From Martinezella rhizogenes (GTDB lineage Bacteria > Pseudomonadota > Alphaproteobacteria > Rhizobiales > Rhizobiaceae): DNA of 64,000 nucleotides. Position numbers and translations under genes: made by a program. The stretch lies in NCBI RefSeq assembly GCF_007002745.1, contig NZ_SGNY01000001.1, positions 682,001-746,000 of the forward strand. The letters are read 5' to 3'. The notes beneath the pieces were generated by a model, which was not told the DNA's origin, made no database searches, and saw only the letters and a program-made list of their open reading frames with translations. Shown one piece after another: positions 19,391 to 30,074 of this stretch (position 1 is its first letter; the number at the start of each line of letters is the position of its first letter).

Positions 19391-19821
19391 AGAATGAAGC
19401 TCGCAGCGGCCGAATCGATGCGTTCGGCCCGCTTGGCGCGTGAGACATCCATCTCCAGAAGTGCACGCTCGGCTGCGACCGTCGACAGTCGCTCATCCCA
19501 GAAAATAAAGGGCAGGGCGGTTTTTTCGCCCATGGTGCGCACGAAGGCGCGTGTTGCCTGCACGCGGGGGCCTGCCGAACCGTCCATGTTCATCGGCAAC
19601 CCGATGATGAAGGCGGTCACCTTCTCCTTTTCGGCGAAGGCCAGCAGCACTTCGGCGTCCTGCGTGAATTTTACCCGCTTGATGACGGGGCGCGGCGTCG
19701 CGAAACGCCGCGACAGATCCGACATGGCAAGGCCGATGGTCTTCGTGCCGAGGTCGAGACCGGCAATCGCCTGTGCGGGCTGGAGGGTTTCCGCCAGTTC
19801 CTCGATGGTGAGTGTCGCCAT
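19342..19821 (-). CDS. ruvX: RuvX/YqgF Holliday junction resolvase-like nuclease
   Basis: A 159-residue RNase H-fold protein. The first catalytic Asp is in [16 protein letters not shown]; the [13 protein letters not shown] loop, the acid in [12 protein letters not shown] and the final [12 protein letters not shown] segment are the other family motifs. YqgF proteins act in 16S rRNA 5' end processing and possibly in junction resolution. The gene lies 14 bases downstream of the PhnA-domain gene on the same strand and converges with the small membrane-protein pair, overlapping it by 49 bases. Confidence 0.93.
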   Translation of the reverse strand: MATLTIEELAETLQPAQAIAGLDLGTKTIGLAMSDLSRRFATPRPVIKRVKFTQDAEVLLAFAEKEKVTAFIIGLPMNMDGSAGPRVQATRAFVRTMGEKTALPFIFWDERLSTVAAERALLEMDVSRAKRAERIDSAAASFILQGALDRLSALARAVD

Positions 19822-19835
19822 GTCGTGTGCTGCCC

Positions 19836-20138
19836 TTATCGTTTACGGACGAATTCAGTGCGCAGCACCAGACCCTTGACCGCATCATGCTTGCAATCGA
19901 TCTCTTCCGGATTTCCGGTGAGCCGGATGGACTTGATGACGGTGCCCTGCTTGATGACAGTGCTGGTGCCCTTGACCTTCAAATCCTTGATCAGCGTTAC
20001 GGAATCGCCATCTTCGAGCACATTACCTGCCGCGTCGCGCACTTCATTGGCGCGCGCCGCCTCTGCTGCCAGCTCTGAAGCCGGCCGCCATTCGCCGGTT
20101 GCCTCGTCATACACGTAATCGTCATTATCTGCGGCCAT
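19836..20138 (-). CDS. PhnA/YjdM domain protein without zinc ribbon
   Basis: A 100-residue product from the ATG at 20138, preceded by a GAGAGG site. The C-terminal half ([20 protein letters not shown] and EFVRK end) matches the PhnA/YjdM domain. The N-terminal four-cysteine zinc ribbon usual in YjdM is missing and replaced by an acidic stretch. Despite the name, YjdM is not known to be needed for phosphonate use. It lies just upstream of ruvX and is probably co-transcribed. Confidence 0.8.
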   Translation of the reverse strand: MAADNDDYVYDEATGEWRPASELAAEAARANEVRDAAGNVLEDGDSVTLIKDLKVKGTSTVIKQGTVIKSIRLTGNPEEIDCKHDAVKGLVLRTEFVRKR

Positions 20139-20220
20139 TGTCGCCTCTCTGAAATATCGATAGTGCGGTTCTTCAGGCTGTTTCCAGAAAACATCAGTTT
20201 TCAACGGAAACGCGAGACCC

Positions 20221-20290
20221 GCTCTAGACCTTTGATTTTACGCATTTTCCAGACGTAAAACCGCTACGCACTTTTACTGGAAATGCTCTA
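20221..20290. repeat. Palindromic intergenic repeat (rhizobial REP-like)
   Basis: Imperfect inverted arms: GCATTTTCCAGACGTAAAA (20242-20260) against TTTTACTGGAAATGC (20272-20286), bounded by GCTCTA-type ends. Similar dispersed elements are familiar from Agrobacterium and Rhizobium intergenic regions. Confidence 0.5.
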
Positions 20291-20327
20291 TGTCATACTA
20301 CACCGGCAATACAAAGGAGAAGTTCCC

Positions 20328-21032
20328 ATGAAAATCACCTGGCTCGGCCATTCCGCCTTCCGCCTCGAAAACGGTAGCGCGAAGATCCTCATCGATCCGT
20401 TCTTCACCGGCAACCCCGGTTTTGCCGGACAGGATGGCAAATCGGCAGCCGAGGGCATTACCCACATTCTCCTGACCCACGGCCATGGCGACCATGTCGG
20501 CGACACCGTCCAGCTCGCCCGCGAAACCGGCGCCACCGTGCTGGCCAATGCCGATCTTGCTGCCTGGCTTTCCGTAAAGGGTGTCGCGAAGGTTGATATG
20601 GGCAATACCGGCGGCACGGTGCATTTCGACGGTTTTTCCGTCACCTTCACCAATGCGCTGCATTCGTCGGCCCAGATCACCGAAGACGGCGTCTCCCATT
20701 CGCTCGGCAATGCCAATGGCCTGATGCTGCATTTCGAGGATGGCCCGGCCGTCTATCACATGGGCGACACCGATATCTTCTCCGACATGAAACTCATCAA
20801 TGAACTGCATCAGCCGGATATCGGCCTCGTGCCGATCGGTGATCGTTTTACCATGGGCGGGGCGGTGGCGGCGCTCGCCTGCCAGCGCTTCTTCAAGTTC
20901 GAGCATGTGCTTCCCTGCCACTACGGTTCCTTCCCGATCATCGACCAGACACCGGAGAAATTCGTCGCCGGCATGGAAGGGTCTGAAGCCCGTGTTCACA
21001 CGCCAAAGGCCGGCGATACGCTGTCCTTCTGA
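20328..21032 (+). CDS. UPF0173 metal-dependent hydrolase (metallo-beta-lactamase fold)
   Basis: A 234-residue protein starting [16 protein letters not shown]. The metal motif [12 protein letters not shown] is the HxHxDH signature; later ligands are in [16 protein letters not shown] and LPCHYGSFP. This is the UPF0173 family, broadly conserved hydrolases of unknown substrate. The ATG at 20328 follows AAGGAGAAG, an excellent ribosome site. It precedes gatC by 125 bases, with hairpins between. Confidence 0.92.
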   Translation: MKITWLGHSAFRLENGSAKILIDPFFTGNPGFAGQDGKSAAEGITHILLTHGHGDHVGDTVQLARETGATVLANADLAAWLSVKGVAKVDMGNTGGTVHFDGFSVTFTNALHSSAQITEDGVSHSLGNANGLMLHFEDGPAVYHMGDTDIFSDMKLINELHQPDIGLVPIGDRFTMGGAVAALACQRFFKFEHVLPCHYGSFPIIDQTPEKFVAGMEGSEARVHTPKAGDTLSF

Positions 21033-21045
21033 CGTTTTTCCGGCA

Positions 21046-21145
21046 CATGTCGCGACTGCAAAACCGCCATACAGTTTGGCGCGACATGCTTTCTACCGTT
21101 GCGAATGGCGGACATGGTGATTATAGCGAATGGGAAATATCCCAT
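21046..21145 (+). promoter_or_regulatory. Two hairpins in the gatC leader
   Basis: Nine-base perfect arms CATGTCGCG (21046-21054) and CGCGACATG (21080-21088) form the first. Six-base arms ATGGGA (21130-21135) and TCCCAT (21140-21145) form the second, directly before the gatC ribosome site. No T-run follows either. Confidence 0.4.
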
Positions 21146-21157
21146 CGGAGTAGAACC

Positions 21158-21445
21158 ATGTCCGTCGATCTCGCCACCGTGAAGCGCGTTGCGCGCCTTG
21201 CCCGTATCGCTGTCAGCGAAGAAGAAGCACAGAATATGCTCGGCCAGCTGAACGGCATACTCGGTTTCGTGGAGCAGCTTTCGGAAGTGAATGTCGACGG
21301 CGTCGAGCCGATGACGTCAGTCACCCCGGTGGACATGAAAAAACGCGCCGACGTGGTGACCGACGGCAACAAGGCGGAAGACATTGTCGCCAATGCGCCT
21401 GCGACCGACCGGGACTTCTTCATGGTCCCGAAAGTGGTCGAATAA
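21158..21445 (+). CDS. gatC: Asp-tRNA(Asn)/Glu-tRNA(Gln) amidotransferase subunit C
   Basis: A 95-residue protein starting [20 protein letters not shown], with the helical N-terminus and the extended [20 protein letters not shown] segment that wraps GatA and GatB. GatC stabilises the GatCAB complex, which amidates misacylated Glu-tRNA(Gln) or Asp-tRNA(Asn). A CGGAG site precedes the ATG. gatA follows after 55 bases. Confidence 0.95.
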   Translation: MSVDLATVKRVARLARIAVSEEEAQNMLGQLNGILGFVEQLSEVNVDGVEPMTSVTPVDMKKRADVVTDGNKAEDIVANAPATDRDFFMVPKVVE

Positions 21446-21500
21446 GCGATCGCCGTTTGCCGCCTGATTTTTCCGAGATTTTCGAAAGCCGTTGCCGACC

Positions 21501-22972
<1,472 letters not shown>

Positions 22973-22982
<10 letters not shown>

Positions 22983-23470
22983 GCAGTCTCAAGCTCAGAC
23001 CAATGAACAAAGCCGACCGCAACGCGGTCGGCTTTGTCGGTTTTGCGGCATGGCGTTCCGGTGAAGCCTTCGACGACAGCTATCTCGATCCTGATGTCAT
23101 CGAGCGGGTGAAGGGTGAATTCGAAAATTTCGCCAAGTCCCCGACCGGTGATGTTGTCGTCGCCGAAATCGACGGCATTGTCGTCGGCTGGGGTGCGTGC
23201 GATACGGCGCCGCATCATATTTCCGATCTCTGGGTGGACCCGAACTGGCAGGGCAAGGGGATCGGCAAGGCCCTTATCCTTCATTTTCTCGACAGGATGC
23301 GCGCGCAGGGCCTGCCGCTTGCCACGATCGACACCCATGCCAGAAACCGTGCTGCCATCGGTCTTTATGAGCGTTGTGGTTTCAATATCGTATGGCGCGG
23401 CATGGAATGGTCGGACATTATGAAAGTCGAGCTTGAAAAGGTGAAGCTGGAGCGCAAGCTCGCGCCATAA
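22973..23470 (+). CDS. GNAT family N-acetyltransferase overlapping gatA
   Basis: A 165-residue GNAT with loop [17 protein letters not shown] and closing [20 protein letters not shown]. Start candidates are GTG at 22973 or 22976, overlapping the gatA stop, or ATG at 23003; the first is given. Overlap with gatA suggests translational coupling. It converges with the YjhX-like gene 73 bases away. The substrate is unknown. Confidence 0.83.
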
Positions 23471-23543
23471 TCCGGTTGGATTGCGCCGCCTTTGCCGCTT
23501 TGCGTCGTGACGGGCGGCGGCGAGTGAGCCGCCGCCCGTTTCG

Positions 23544-23801
23544 TCATCGATTGTCCAGCTCACCCCGTACGAGTTCCAGACCGCGGGTGGTGATGCGGTA
23601 AGGCTTGCCGCCGGAAGAGGCGATCGCTCTCTTCTGTTTCAGCTTGCGGAAGGTGAGGAGATTGAGGCCGCTGAAAATCCAGCCGTCGCGCGTATAGAGC
23701 GCGATTTTTTCGATTTTGCGGGTATCGTCTCGAACGAGTTCAATTCTGCCGCCCTGGGCGAGCAGGTGTAGAATGCGCTGTTCGGCGCGGGAAATGTCCA
23801 T
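23544..23801 (-). CDS. yjhX: YjhX/TopAI family protein (topoisomerase I inhibitor-like)
   Basis: An 85-residue protein MDISRAEQRILHLLAQGGRI... ending in ELDNR. Length, the N-terminal SRxEQRxLHxLAxGG pattern, the GxPYRI(T/N)T segment and the LDNR end match E. coli YjhX. In E. coli YjhX (TopAI) binds topoisomerase I and blocks its action, and is neutralised by the neighbouring GNAT-like YjhQ. Here a GNAT gene lies on each side (22973-23470 converging, 24076-24585 diverging), but neither is in the E. coli co-directional arrangement. Chromosomal copies are common in rhizobia and may not act as toxins. Confidence 0.88.
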   Translation of the reverse strand: MDISRAEQRILHLLAQGGRIELVRDDTRKIEKIALYTRDGWIFSGLNLLTFRKLKQKRAIASSGGKPYRITTRGLELVRGELDNR

Positions 23802-24075
23802 TTTTTGGAAGTCCGGTCGGCGTCATCTAGACGCGTGAAAGCAAACCCGGGTGCCGTTGGGGCATCCGGCTCGGTTTCATCTGGCCCGGCGCGCAAGAAA
23901 CTTGCGGGCAGGGCCTTTACCAGGACTCCGATTGAGCGAACATAAAAACTCCGTTCTTGCCCGTTCTGGTTAGCGGGCAAGGCAGGCGTGGTCAAGTCCA
24001 GGGCGCGTCTGGAAAAACCATGTGGCCGAATCGCGCCACCGATGTTTTACTTGTGATGGCCATGGAGGGCGCGGC

Positions 24076-24585
24076 TTGATCGTCATTCGCAATGCGCATG
24101 AGCAGGAAGCGGAGGCCTTAGCGGCTATCGGCCTCAAGGCATGGCGTCAGGCAACCGCCGCACTCGGCATCACCGCGACGCTTTACGACAACGCGGCCAG
24201 CGCCTTTTCCAATTTCACCCGGTCATCATGGCTTGCCATTCGCGTGGCGGAATTTGGCGGCACGGTTGCCGGATGGGCGGCGCGGGAACATTTTGACGAG
24301 ACGATTTCAGATTTCTGGATCGATCCGGATTTTCAGCGCCTGCAGGTCGGCAGCCTCCTGCTGGCTGATATTGAACGGCTGATAGCGGACAGGGGTTTTG
24401 AAACCATCCGGCTTGAAACACACGCCCAGAACGAACCGGCCGTCGCATTTTTCCGCCACCATGGCTACAGCGTCTGCTGGCTCTCAGTCTCCTACGCGCC
24501 GAAGCTCGATCGCGATGTACAGTCGGTCGGCCTGCAAAAGCAGCTTGTCGAGATCGAGAGCGGTCTTTACGGCACGGAATTTTGA
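24076..24585 (+). CDS. GNAT-like protein with degenerate acetyl-CoA loop
   Basis: A product of about 169 residues from a TTG at 24076 preceded by GGAGG at seven bases; no good ATG exists at the domain start. The fold is GNAT: FWIDPDFQRLQVGSLLLADI holds the acetyl-CoA loop, where the expected Q-x-x-G-x-G reads QRLQVG, so the first glycine is lost. The end AVAFFRHHGYSVCWLS is regular. It is divergent from the YjhX-like gene, 274 bases apart, and overlaps DUF1294 by 19 bases at its 3' end. It may have weak or no acetyltransferase activity, or bind a partner. Confidence 0.75.
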   Translation: MIVIRNAHEQEAEALAAIGLKAWRQATAALGITATLYDNAASAFSNFTRSSWLAIRVAEFGGTVAGWAAREHFDETISDFWIDPDFQRLQVGSLLLADIERLIADRGFETIRLETHAQNEPAVAFFRHHGYSVCWLSVSYAPKLDRDVQSVGLQKQLVEIESGLYGTEF

Positions 24586-24899
24586 CTGAGCCTTATCAGG
24601 CTGTTCACAAGCCGCACCGGCCAGTCCGGCATGATTGCCACTGACGCAACAAGGCCCGCCTGTAAAATCACGATGGAGAGCAGAATGCTGCGAAAGGGTT
24701 CCTTGCGGGTTTTGTGCCGCAGCAGGCGTTGAGCCGAAATTGCGCCCACGCTGCCGCCCAAAAAGGCGAGCCCCAGCAATGTGCTTTCGCGAATGCGCCA
24801 GCCGCCATTCCTCGCCGCTTCCTTGTCCCACCAATAGACAAGAAAGACGACTAGATTGAAGGCGACAAAGATCATGAAACACAGGGCAATCATCGTCAT
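24567..24899 (-). CDS. DUF1294 family small membrane protein
   Basis: A 110-residue protein with two or three hydrophobic segments: ALCFMIFVAFNLVVFLVYWW at the start and ILLSIVILQAGLVASVAIM near residue 80. Between them is the DUF1294 signature, DKEAARNGGWRIRESTLLGLA and GGSVGAISAQRLLRHKTRK. Function unknown in the family. It converges on the GNAT gene with a 19-base overlap. Confidence 0.88.
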   Translation of the reverse strand: MTMIALCFMIFVAFNLVVFLVYWWDKEAARNGGWRIRESTLLGLAFLGGSVGAISAQRLLRHKTRKEPFRSILLSIVILQAGLVASVAIMPDWPVRLVNSLIRLSQNSVP

Positions 24900-25049
24900 G
24901 ATTTGAATTGAAAATCAGACGCGTAAAAATTACGTATGCAGAGCGCCGAAAATTCGGCGCTTCGTGCGACAGGGCGCAAGATGTCTTGCGCCCGCGCGCC
25001 ATATGTTCTACCCACCAGAGCCAAAGAACCCGTATATCGTGAGCTTCAG

Positions 25050-26555
25050 ATGACCCTTGTAGACGTGCGCACCCCTGACCCGAAACGCTTCATTCCCGGC
25101 GCCACCGGCGATTGGGAAATCGTGATCGGACTGGAAGTCCATGCGCAGGTTCTCTCCAATTCCAAGCTGTTTTCCGGTGCCTCCACCACCTTCGGAAATG
25201 CGCCGAATTCCAACGTCTCGCTTGTTGATGCCGCCATGCCCGGCATGCTTCCCGTCATCAACGAGGAATGCGTCAAGCAGGCGGTGCGTACCGGTCTTGG
25301 GCTGAAGGCGAAGATCAACAACCGTTCGATCTTCGACCGCAAGAACTATTTCTATCCGGATCTGCCGCAGGGCTACCAGATTTCGCAGTTCAAGGACCCG
25401 ATCGTCGGTGAGGGCACCATCACCATTTCGCTTGGTCCCGATCGTCAGGGCAATTTCGAGGATATCGAGATCGGCATCGAGCGCCTGCATCTGGAGCAGG
25501 ACGCCGGCAAGTCCATGCACGACCAGCACCCGACCATGTCCTTCGTGGACCTCAACCGTTCGGGCGTGGCGCTGATGGAAATCGTCTCCAAGCCGGACAT
25601 GCGCTCGTCGGATGAGGCCAAGGGTTACCTCACCAAGCTGCGCTCCATCGTGCGTTATCTCGGCACCTGCGACGGCAACATGGACGAAGGCTCGATGCGC
25701 GCCGACGTCAACGTTTCCGTGCGCCGTCCCGGCGAAGGTTTCGGCACGCGCTGCGAAATCAAGAACGTCAACTCCATCCGCTTCGTTGGTCAGGCCATCG
25801 AATATGAGGCACGCCGCCAGATCGCCATTCTGGAGGACGGCGGCGCCATCGATCAGGAAACCCGCCTGTTCGATCCCGGCAAGGGCGAAACGCGTTCCAT
25901 GCGCTCCAAGGAAGACGCGCATGACTATCGTTATTTCCCCGATCCGGACCTGCTGCCGCTCGAATTCGACGATGCTTTCGTCGAGGCGCTGAAGGTCGAT
26001 CTGCCGGAACTGCCCGACGACAAGAAGGCCCGTTTCGTGGCCGATCTCGGCCTGTCGGTCTATGACGCCTCCATCCTCGTTTCGGAAAAGGCAATCGCCG
26101 ATTATTACGAAGCCGTCGCCGCCGGCCGCGATCCGAAGGCTGCCGCCAACTGGGTCATCAATGATCTGCTCGGCGCGCTCAATAAATCAGGTAAGGATAT
26201 CGAGACGACGCCGGTTTCCCCGGAACAGCTCGGCGGAATCATCGATCTCATCAAGGCCGAGACCATTTCCGGCAAGATCGCCAAGGATCTGTTCGAGATC
26301 GTCTGGAACGAAGGCGGCAATCCGGCTGAGATCGTCGAGGCCCGCGGTATGAAGCAGGTGACGGACACCGGCGCCATCGAAAAGGCCGTGGACGATATCA
26401 TCGCCGCCAACCCGGATCAGGTCGAGAAGGTCAAGGCAAAGCCGACGCTCGCCGGCTGGTTCGTCGGTCAGGTCATGAAGGCGACGGGCGGCAAGGCCAA
26501 CCCGCAGGCCGTGCAGGCGCTGGTGAAGGCCAAGCTCGGTATCGAGGACGAATAA
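25050..26555 (+). CDS. gatB: Asp-tRNA(Asn)/Glu-tRNA(Gln) amidotransferase subunit B
   Basis: A 501-residue protein. The N-terminal kinase-like catalytic domain shows [22 protein letters not shown] and [18 protein letters not shown]. The C-terminal tail domain (YqeY-like) covers roughly residues 360-500, ending [12 protein letters not shown]. It activates the misacylated tRNA and adds ammonia supplied by GatA. It is separated from gatCA by about 2 kb with GNAT, YjhX and DUF1294 genes. Confidence 0.96.
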   Translation: MTLVDVRTPDPKRFIPGATGDWEIVIGLEVHAQVLSNSKLFSGASTTFGNAPNSNVSLVDAAMPGMLPVINEECVKQAVRTGLGLKAKINNRSIFDRKNYFYPDLPQGYQISQFKDPIVGEGTITISLGPDRQGNFEDIEIGIERLHLEQDAGKSMHDQHPTMSFVDLNRSGVALMEIVSKPDMRSSDEAKGYLTKLRSIVRYLGTCDGNMDEGSMRADVNVSVRRPGEGFGTRCEIKNVNSIRFVGQAIEYEARRQIAILEDGGAIDQETRLFDPGKGETRSMRSKEDAHDYRYFPDPDLLPLEFDDAFVEALKVDLPELPDDKKARFVADLGLSVYDASILVSEKAIADYYEAVAAGRDPKAAANWVINDLLGALNKSGKDIETTPVSPEQLGGIIDLIKAETISGKIAKDLFEIVWNEGGNPAEIVEARGMKQVTDTGAIEKAVDDIIAANPDQVEKVKAKPTLAGWFVGQVMKATGGKANPQAVQALVKAKLGIEDE

Positions 26556-26583
26556 GCGGCGGCTGCCTAACGGGACAACGGTT

Positions 26584-26815
26584 CCGTCATACCGGCCTTG
26601 AGCCGGTATCCAGTCAGCCCAAGTCCTTGGGCTGAAAAGACTCTTTTCGCCGCGCAGACGCACGGCGGCTGGATGCCGGATCAAGTCCGGCATGACGGAA
26701 GTAATGGTTTTAGCCCGAATTATTCCCGATTAGGCCACACAGTGGTACAAGCCGGGATGACGTCGAGCACAGAGCACTGACATCACTTCTGCCGGGATCA
26801 AAGCCCGGCATTTCT
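26584..26815. repeat. Palindromic repeat element downstream of gatB (RIME-like)
   Basis: Long inverted arms: the left, starting at 26584, reads CCGTCATACCGGCCTTGAGC and the right, ending at 26698, reads as its near reverse complement with GGATCAAGTCCGGCATGACG. Each arm is itself a small palindrome. A second, shorter copy (GCCGGGATCAAAGCCCGGCA, about 26791-26810) follows. Such elements are common in rhizobial intergenic space. Confidence 0.65.
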
Positions 26816-26836
26816 GTTTCAAGACGGAGCCAGATC

Positions 26837-27334
26837 ATGTTTTTCATCCGCACAGCCAGCCTGCGTGACATCGAGCCGGTCCGGACGCTGCTCGCGACGA
26901 CATGGCACGCCACCTATGACGCGATCTACGGCGCAGACAAGGTGAACGAGCTGATTGCCGCATGGCATTCGCCGCAGGCCATGAAGGACCGGGTCGAGAA
27001 AAAGGGCGGCGAGTTTCTCGTTGCTGATGACGGCAAGCGGATCGGTGGCATGGCCTATGGCTCCATGTCCACCAAGATGGCGAAGACGGCCCTGTTGCAC
27101 CAGCTCTATGTGGCGCCCGATCTTCAGCGGCAGGGCGTCGGCCGTGATCTCTTCGCCGAGCTGGAAACCTGCTTTCCGGATGCGGAAATCATGCGTCTTG
27201 AAGTCGAGCCTAAAAATACTGTCGCAATCGCCTTTTATGAAGGCGTCGGATTTGTCGAGGTAGACCGAATCGAGCGCATGGCCGGCATCGAGGGTTTACC
27301 CGGCATCGTTATGGAAAAGAGCCTGACCCGATGA
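26837..27334 (+). CDS. GNAT family N-acetyltransferase
   Basis: A 165-residue GNAT. It starts MFFIRTASLRDIEPVRTLLA; the acetyl-CoA loop is LQRQGVGRDLFAELE and the end is NTVAIAFYEGVGFVEVDRIE. The sequence YVAPDLQRQGVG is a regular motif A. It overlaps the next GNAT gene by four bases, so the two are likely translated together. The substrate is unknown. Confidence 0.86.
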   Translation: MFFIRTASLRDIEPVRTLLATTWHATYDAIYGADKVNELIAAWHSPQAMKDRVEKKGGEFLVADDGKRIGGMAYGSMSTKMAKTALLHQLYVAPDLQRQGVGRDLFAELETCFPDAEIMRLEVEPKNTVAIAFYEGVGFVEVDRIERMAGIEGLPGIVMEKSLTR

Positions 27335-27804
27335 ATGCGACATTACAGAAGCTGATAATCCGCACGGCGCGCGAAGATGATCTTCCGACGCTCGCCGCCA
27401 TTTTTGCCGCCGACGAGATCGGCGGCCACGGTGACACCACCGACGAATCGGCGCAGCCCGATTATCTCGCGGCCTTCCGTGCCATTGCCGCATCGCCCAG
27501 CGAAACGCTTTATGTGGCGGAACTGGATGGCGAAGTGGTCGGTACTTTCCAGACGGCCATCCTCACCAAGCTCGTGGGGCGAGGGGCCAAATCCATGGTG
27601 ATCGAGGCGGTGCAGACACGGTCTGACATGCGCGGACGGGGCATCGGCGCGGTGATGATCAATTATTGCCTTGAGGAAGCCCGTCGTCAGTGCATGAATG
27701 CCGCCCAGCTCACCTCCAACATGGCCCGGCTGGACGCACATCGCTTCTATGAGCGACTGGGTTTCGAGAAGCGGCATTTAGGCTTCAGGATGAAGCTGAA
27801 ATAG
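27331..27804 (+). CDS. GNAT family N-acetyltransferase, second of a coupled pair
   Basis: A 157-residue GNAT starting MNATLQKLIIRTAREDDLPT. The loop RSDMRGRGIGAVMINYCLEE and the end ARLDAHRFYERLGFEKRHLG are typical. It starts inside the stop of the preceding GNAT (ATGA). The pair is distinct in sequence, so it is not a recent duplication. The substrate is unknown. Confidence 0.86.
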   Translation: MNATLQKLIIRTAREDDLPTLAAIFAADEIGGHGDTTDESAQPDYLAAFRAIAASPSETLYVAELDGEVVGTFQTAILTKLVGRGAKSMVIEAVQTRSDMRGRGIGAVMINYCLEEARRQCMNAAQLTSNMARLDAHRFYERLGFEKRHLGFRMKLK

Positions 27805-27914
27805 CGCCGATATATCTCGAAATGCTGGACAATTGCCGTGAGGGGCGGCATAAGCATGTCTTGTGCCGTGCGATTTAAAATCGCTGCAGCGCATTCAAGC
27901 CCGAGGAACGGATA

Positions 27915-28313
27915 ATGAAGACTCTCCTGACGCAAATCTTCACCTGGTGGAACGGCCAGACGATCGGAACGCGGTTTCACACCTGGCGTTTTGGCAAGAA
28001 AGTCGGACAGGATGAGTTGGGCAATACCTATTATGAAGGCGGCACCACCTCCTGGGGCATGCCGCGCCGCTGGGTGATCTATAATGGTTATGCGGAAGCC
28101 TCGGCCATTCCGCCGGGCTGGCATGGCTGGATGCATTATCGCACCGACGTACCGCCGAGTCAGGAAAGCTACGTCGCGCGCGACTGGCAGAAGCCACATC
28201 AGCCGAACCACACCGGCACGTCCAAAGCCTATCGCCCTCAGGGGTCGTTGGCTGTTGCCGGCGAACGCCCGCGCGTGACCGGCGACTACGACGCCTGGAC
28301 ACCCGGCAACTGA
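27915..28313 (+). CDS. NADH:ubiquinone oxidoreductase subunit NDUFA12-like
   Basis: A 132-residue protein with the NDUFA12 (B17.2) pattern: TRFHTWRFGKKVGQDELGN, YYEGG, RRWVIYNGYAEASAIPPGWH and WMHYRTD. This accessory subunit of respiratory complex I is shared by mitochondria and alphaproteobacteria. The main nuo operon is not in the window, as usual for this gene. A DUF2155 gene follows, also a conserved neighbour. Confidence 0.92.
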   Translation: MKTLLTQIFTWWNGQTIGTRFHTWRFGKKVGQDELGNTYYEGGTTSWGMPRRWVIYNGYAEASAIPPGWHGWMHYRTDVPPSQESYVARDWQKPHQPNHTGTSKAYRPQGSLAVAGERPRVTGDYDAWTPGN

Positions 28314-28444
28314 GCCATTGCGATGCGCGGTGTTGTGCAAAACACCGCGCTGACATCCGGCCTCACCGGTTTTTGCCACATTCCGCCCTTACGCGTTGAT
28401 CCGGTCGGCGTCTCGACACAGGCAAATATTTGGAGACATATCGT

Positions 28445-28882
28445 ATGAGGAAAATCACGCGGGATCGTTCTTTGCGTGCGCTGACAGTGTCGCTGTTTGC
28501 TGCGGTCTCTGCTGCCATCCTCATTTCACCCGTCTCTGCCGCCCGTCTGGAAAACCGCGTTGCGGTGTTTTCCGGCATCGACAAGATCACCGGCCGCATC
28601 ACATCCTTTGATGTTTATATCGACGAGACGGTTCAATTCGGCGCGCTTCAGGTGACGCCAAAGGTCTGTTATTCCCGCGACCAGACGGAAACCCAGAAGA
28701 TCGACGCTTTTGTCGAGGTCGATGAAATCACCCTCGACCGCAAGATCAAGCGAATCTTCACCGGCTGGATGTTCGCCGACAGCCCGGGCCTCAACGCCGT
28801 TGAGCACCCGATCTACGACGTGTGGCTGACGGGCTGCAAGCAGGACTCGGAAGTTCCTGCCCCTTCTACGGCCAGCAAATAA
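28445..28882 (+). CDS. Exported DUF2155 protein
   Basis: A 145-residue protein with an N-terminal signal sequence (basic start MRKITRDRS, hydrophobic LTVSLFAAVSAAILISP, cleavage likely after SAA). The mature part AVFSGIDKITGRITSFDVYI and KVCYSRDQTETQ is the DUF2155 signature. It is found next to NDUFA12 across rhizobia; the periplasmic function is unknown. The ATG at 28445 is nine bases after GGAG. Confidence 0.88.
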   Translation: MRKITRDRSLRALTVSLFAAVSAAILISPVSAARLENRVAVFSGIDKITGRITSFDVYIDETVQFGALQVTPKVCYSRDQTETQKIDAFVEVDEITLDRKIKRIFTGWMFADSPGLNAVEHPIYDVWLTGCKQDSEVPAPSTASK

Positions 28883-28900
28883 TCACCGTCTGATCGGTAA

Positions 28901-29344
28901 CTACCGCTGGCGCTTCAGCTTCTCGGCCATAGCGGCCAAGGCTTTGCTTCTGCTTTCGAGTTGTTCGATCATTTCTTCCCGCGTCAGTTCGGGTCCGATC
29001 ACGATTGGAACGCTGAACTTGTGGGGCCGATCGCTGGCGGGAGGCGAGGGGAATCGGACCTCGGAAAATACCTTCTTTACAGCCGCTCGGGCTTGGTAAG
29101 TGCTGTTCCTGATGTTTTTGACCTGTACGGCCTGCATTTTCCCCGTCTGGTCAACGCGAAAACTGACAAGGAGCACCTGCTGATTTTTCGTCCGCACGAC
29201 CTTGAATTCGGGTCGGCCGGTTGCGCCCGCCAAGGCGCGTGAAACCTCGTGTCGCCAGGCGGCTTGCGGGTTGGGGCGCTGTTCAGCGGCAGTCGCCGTT
29301 GCTACCAGTGCCAGCGTTAACAAGAAGGCCGCGATCCAGCGCAT
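28901..29344 (-). CDS. Exported TonB C-terminal-like protein
   Basis: A 147-residue protein with signal peptide MRWIAAFLLTLALVATATAA. The rest shows the beta-alpha pattern of the TonB/TolA C-terminal fold: VLLVSFRVDQTGKMQAVQV, then an FPSPPASDRPHKFSVPI segment. No long linker or membrane anchor is present apart from the signal. The final ATG of two nearby ones is preferred because GGGGG lies five bases before it. Function unknown; it converges on the DUF2155 gene. Confidence 0.72.
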   Translation of the reverse strand: MRWIAAFLLTLALVATATAAEQRPNPQAAWRHEVSRALAGATGRPEFKVVRTKNQQVLLVSFRVDQTGKMQAVQVKNIRNSTYQARAAVKKVFSEVRFPSPPASDRPHKFSVPIVIGPELTREEMIEQLESRSKALAAMAEKLKRQR

Positions 29345-29423
29345 GATCATCCCCCAATAAATGAAATATCATGATCGGATAAGTCAAGTTTTTGCGGGTT
29401 GCAAGAAAAATCCAAGCTTGTTT

Positions 29424-30068
29424 TCAGCGGGGATTTTCTTCGGCGATCAATTTATCAAAGGGCACATCCGGCCGGTCGACGGCGGCTTCCAGTATCGTCG
29501 CATATTCCGATTTTGGAATGTCGATTGCACCGAATGTTTTCAGGTGCTCGGTCGTGAATTGTGTGTCGAGCAGGGTAAACCCCTGCTGCCGCAACCGCTC
29601 CACCAGATGCACGAGGCAAATCTTCGAGGCGTTGGTGCGGCGGGAAAACATGCTTTCGCCAAAGAACGCGGCCCCCAGCGAGACGCCATAAAGACCGCCG
29701 ACAAGTTCCTTTCCCTCCCACGCCTCAACGCTGTGGGCATGGCCGATCTGGTGCAGCTCGGTATAAAGCCTGCGAATGGTGGCGTTGATCCAGGTGCTGG
29801 GTCTGTCCGGCGCTTCCGCCGCACATCCCGCCATGACAGCTTCGAAGGCGGTGTTGAAGCGTATGTCGAACGGCTTCTTGCGTATCGCCTTGGCGAGGCT
29901 TTTGGAAACGTGAAAATCATCGAGCGGGATGATGCCGCGTATCTCCGGCTCGACCCAGAAAAGTTCCGGATCATCAGCCGAATCGGCCATGGGAAACAGG
30001 CCGGCGGAATAGGCGCGCAGCAGAATATCGACCGTTATGCCGTTATTTCTGCTGCGCCGCCCAGCCAT
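29424..30068 (-). CDS. aat: Leucyl/phenylalanyl-tRNA-protein transferase
   Basis: A 214-residue protein that adds Leu or Phe to N-terminal Arg/Lys of proteins to create N-degrons for ClpS/ClpAP. Motifs: [79 protein letters not shown] and [11 protein letters not shown]. It follows accC by six bases and ends the aroQ-accB-accC-aat operon. Confidence 0.94.
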   Translation of the reverse strand: MAGRRSRNNGITVDILLRAYSAGLFPMADSADDPELFWVEPEIRGIIPLDDFHVSKSLAKAIRKKPFDIRFNTAFEAVMAGCAAEAPDRPSTWINATIRRLYTELHQIGHAHSVEAWEGKELVGGLYGVSLGAAFFGESMFSRRTNASKICLVHLVERLRQQGFTLLDTQFTTEHLKTFGAIDIPKSEYATILEAAVDRPDVPFDKLIAEENPR

Positions 30069-30074
30069 ATCGTC

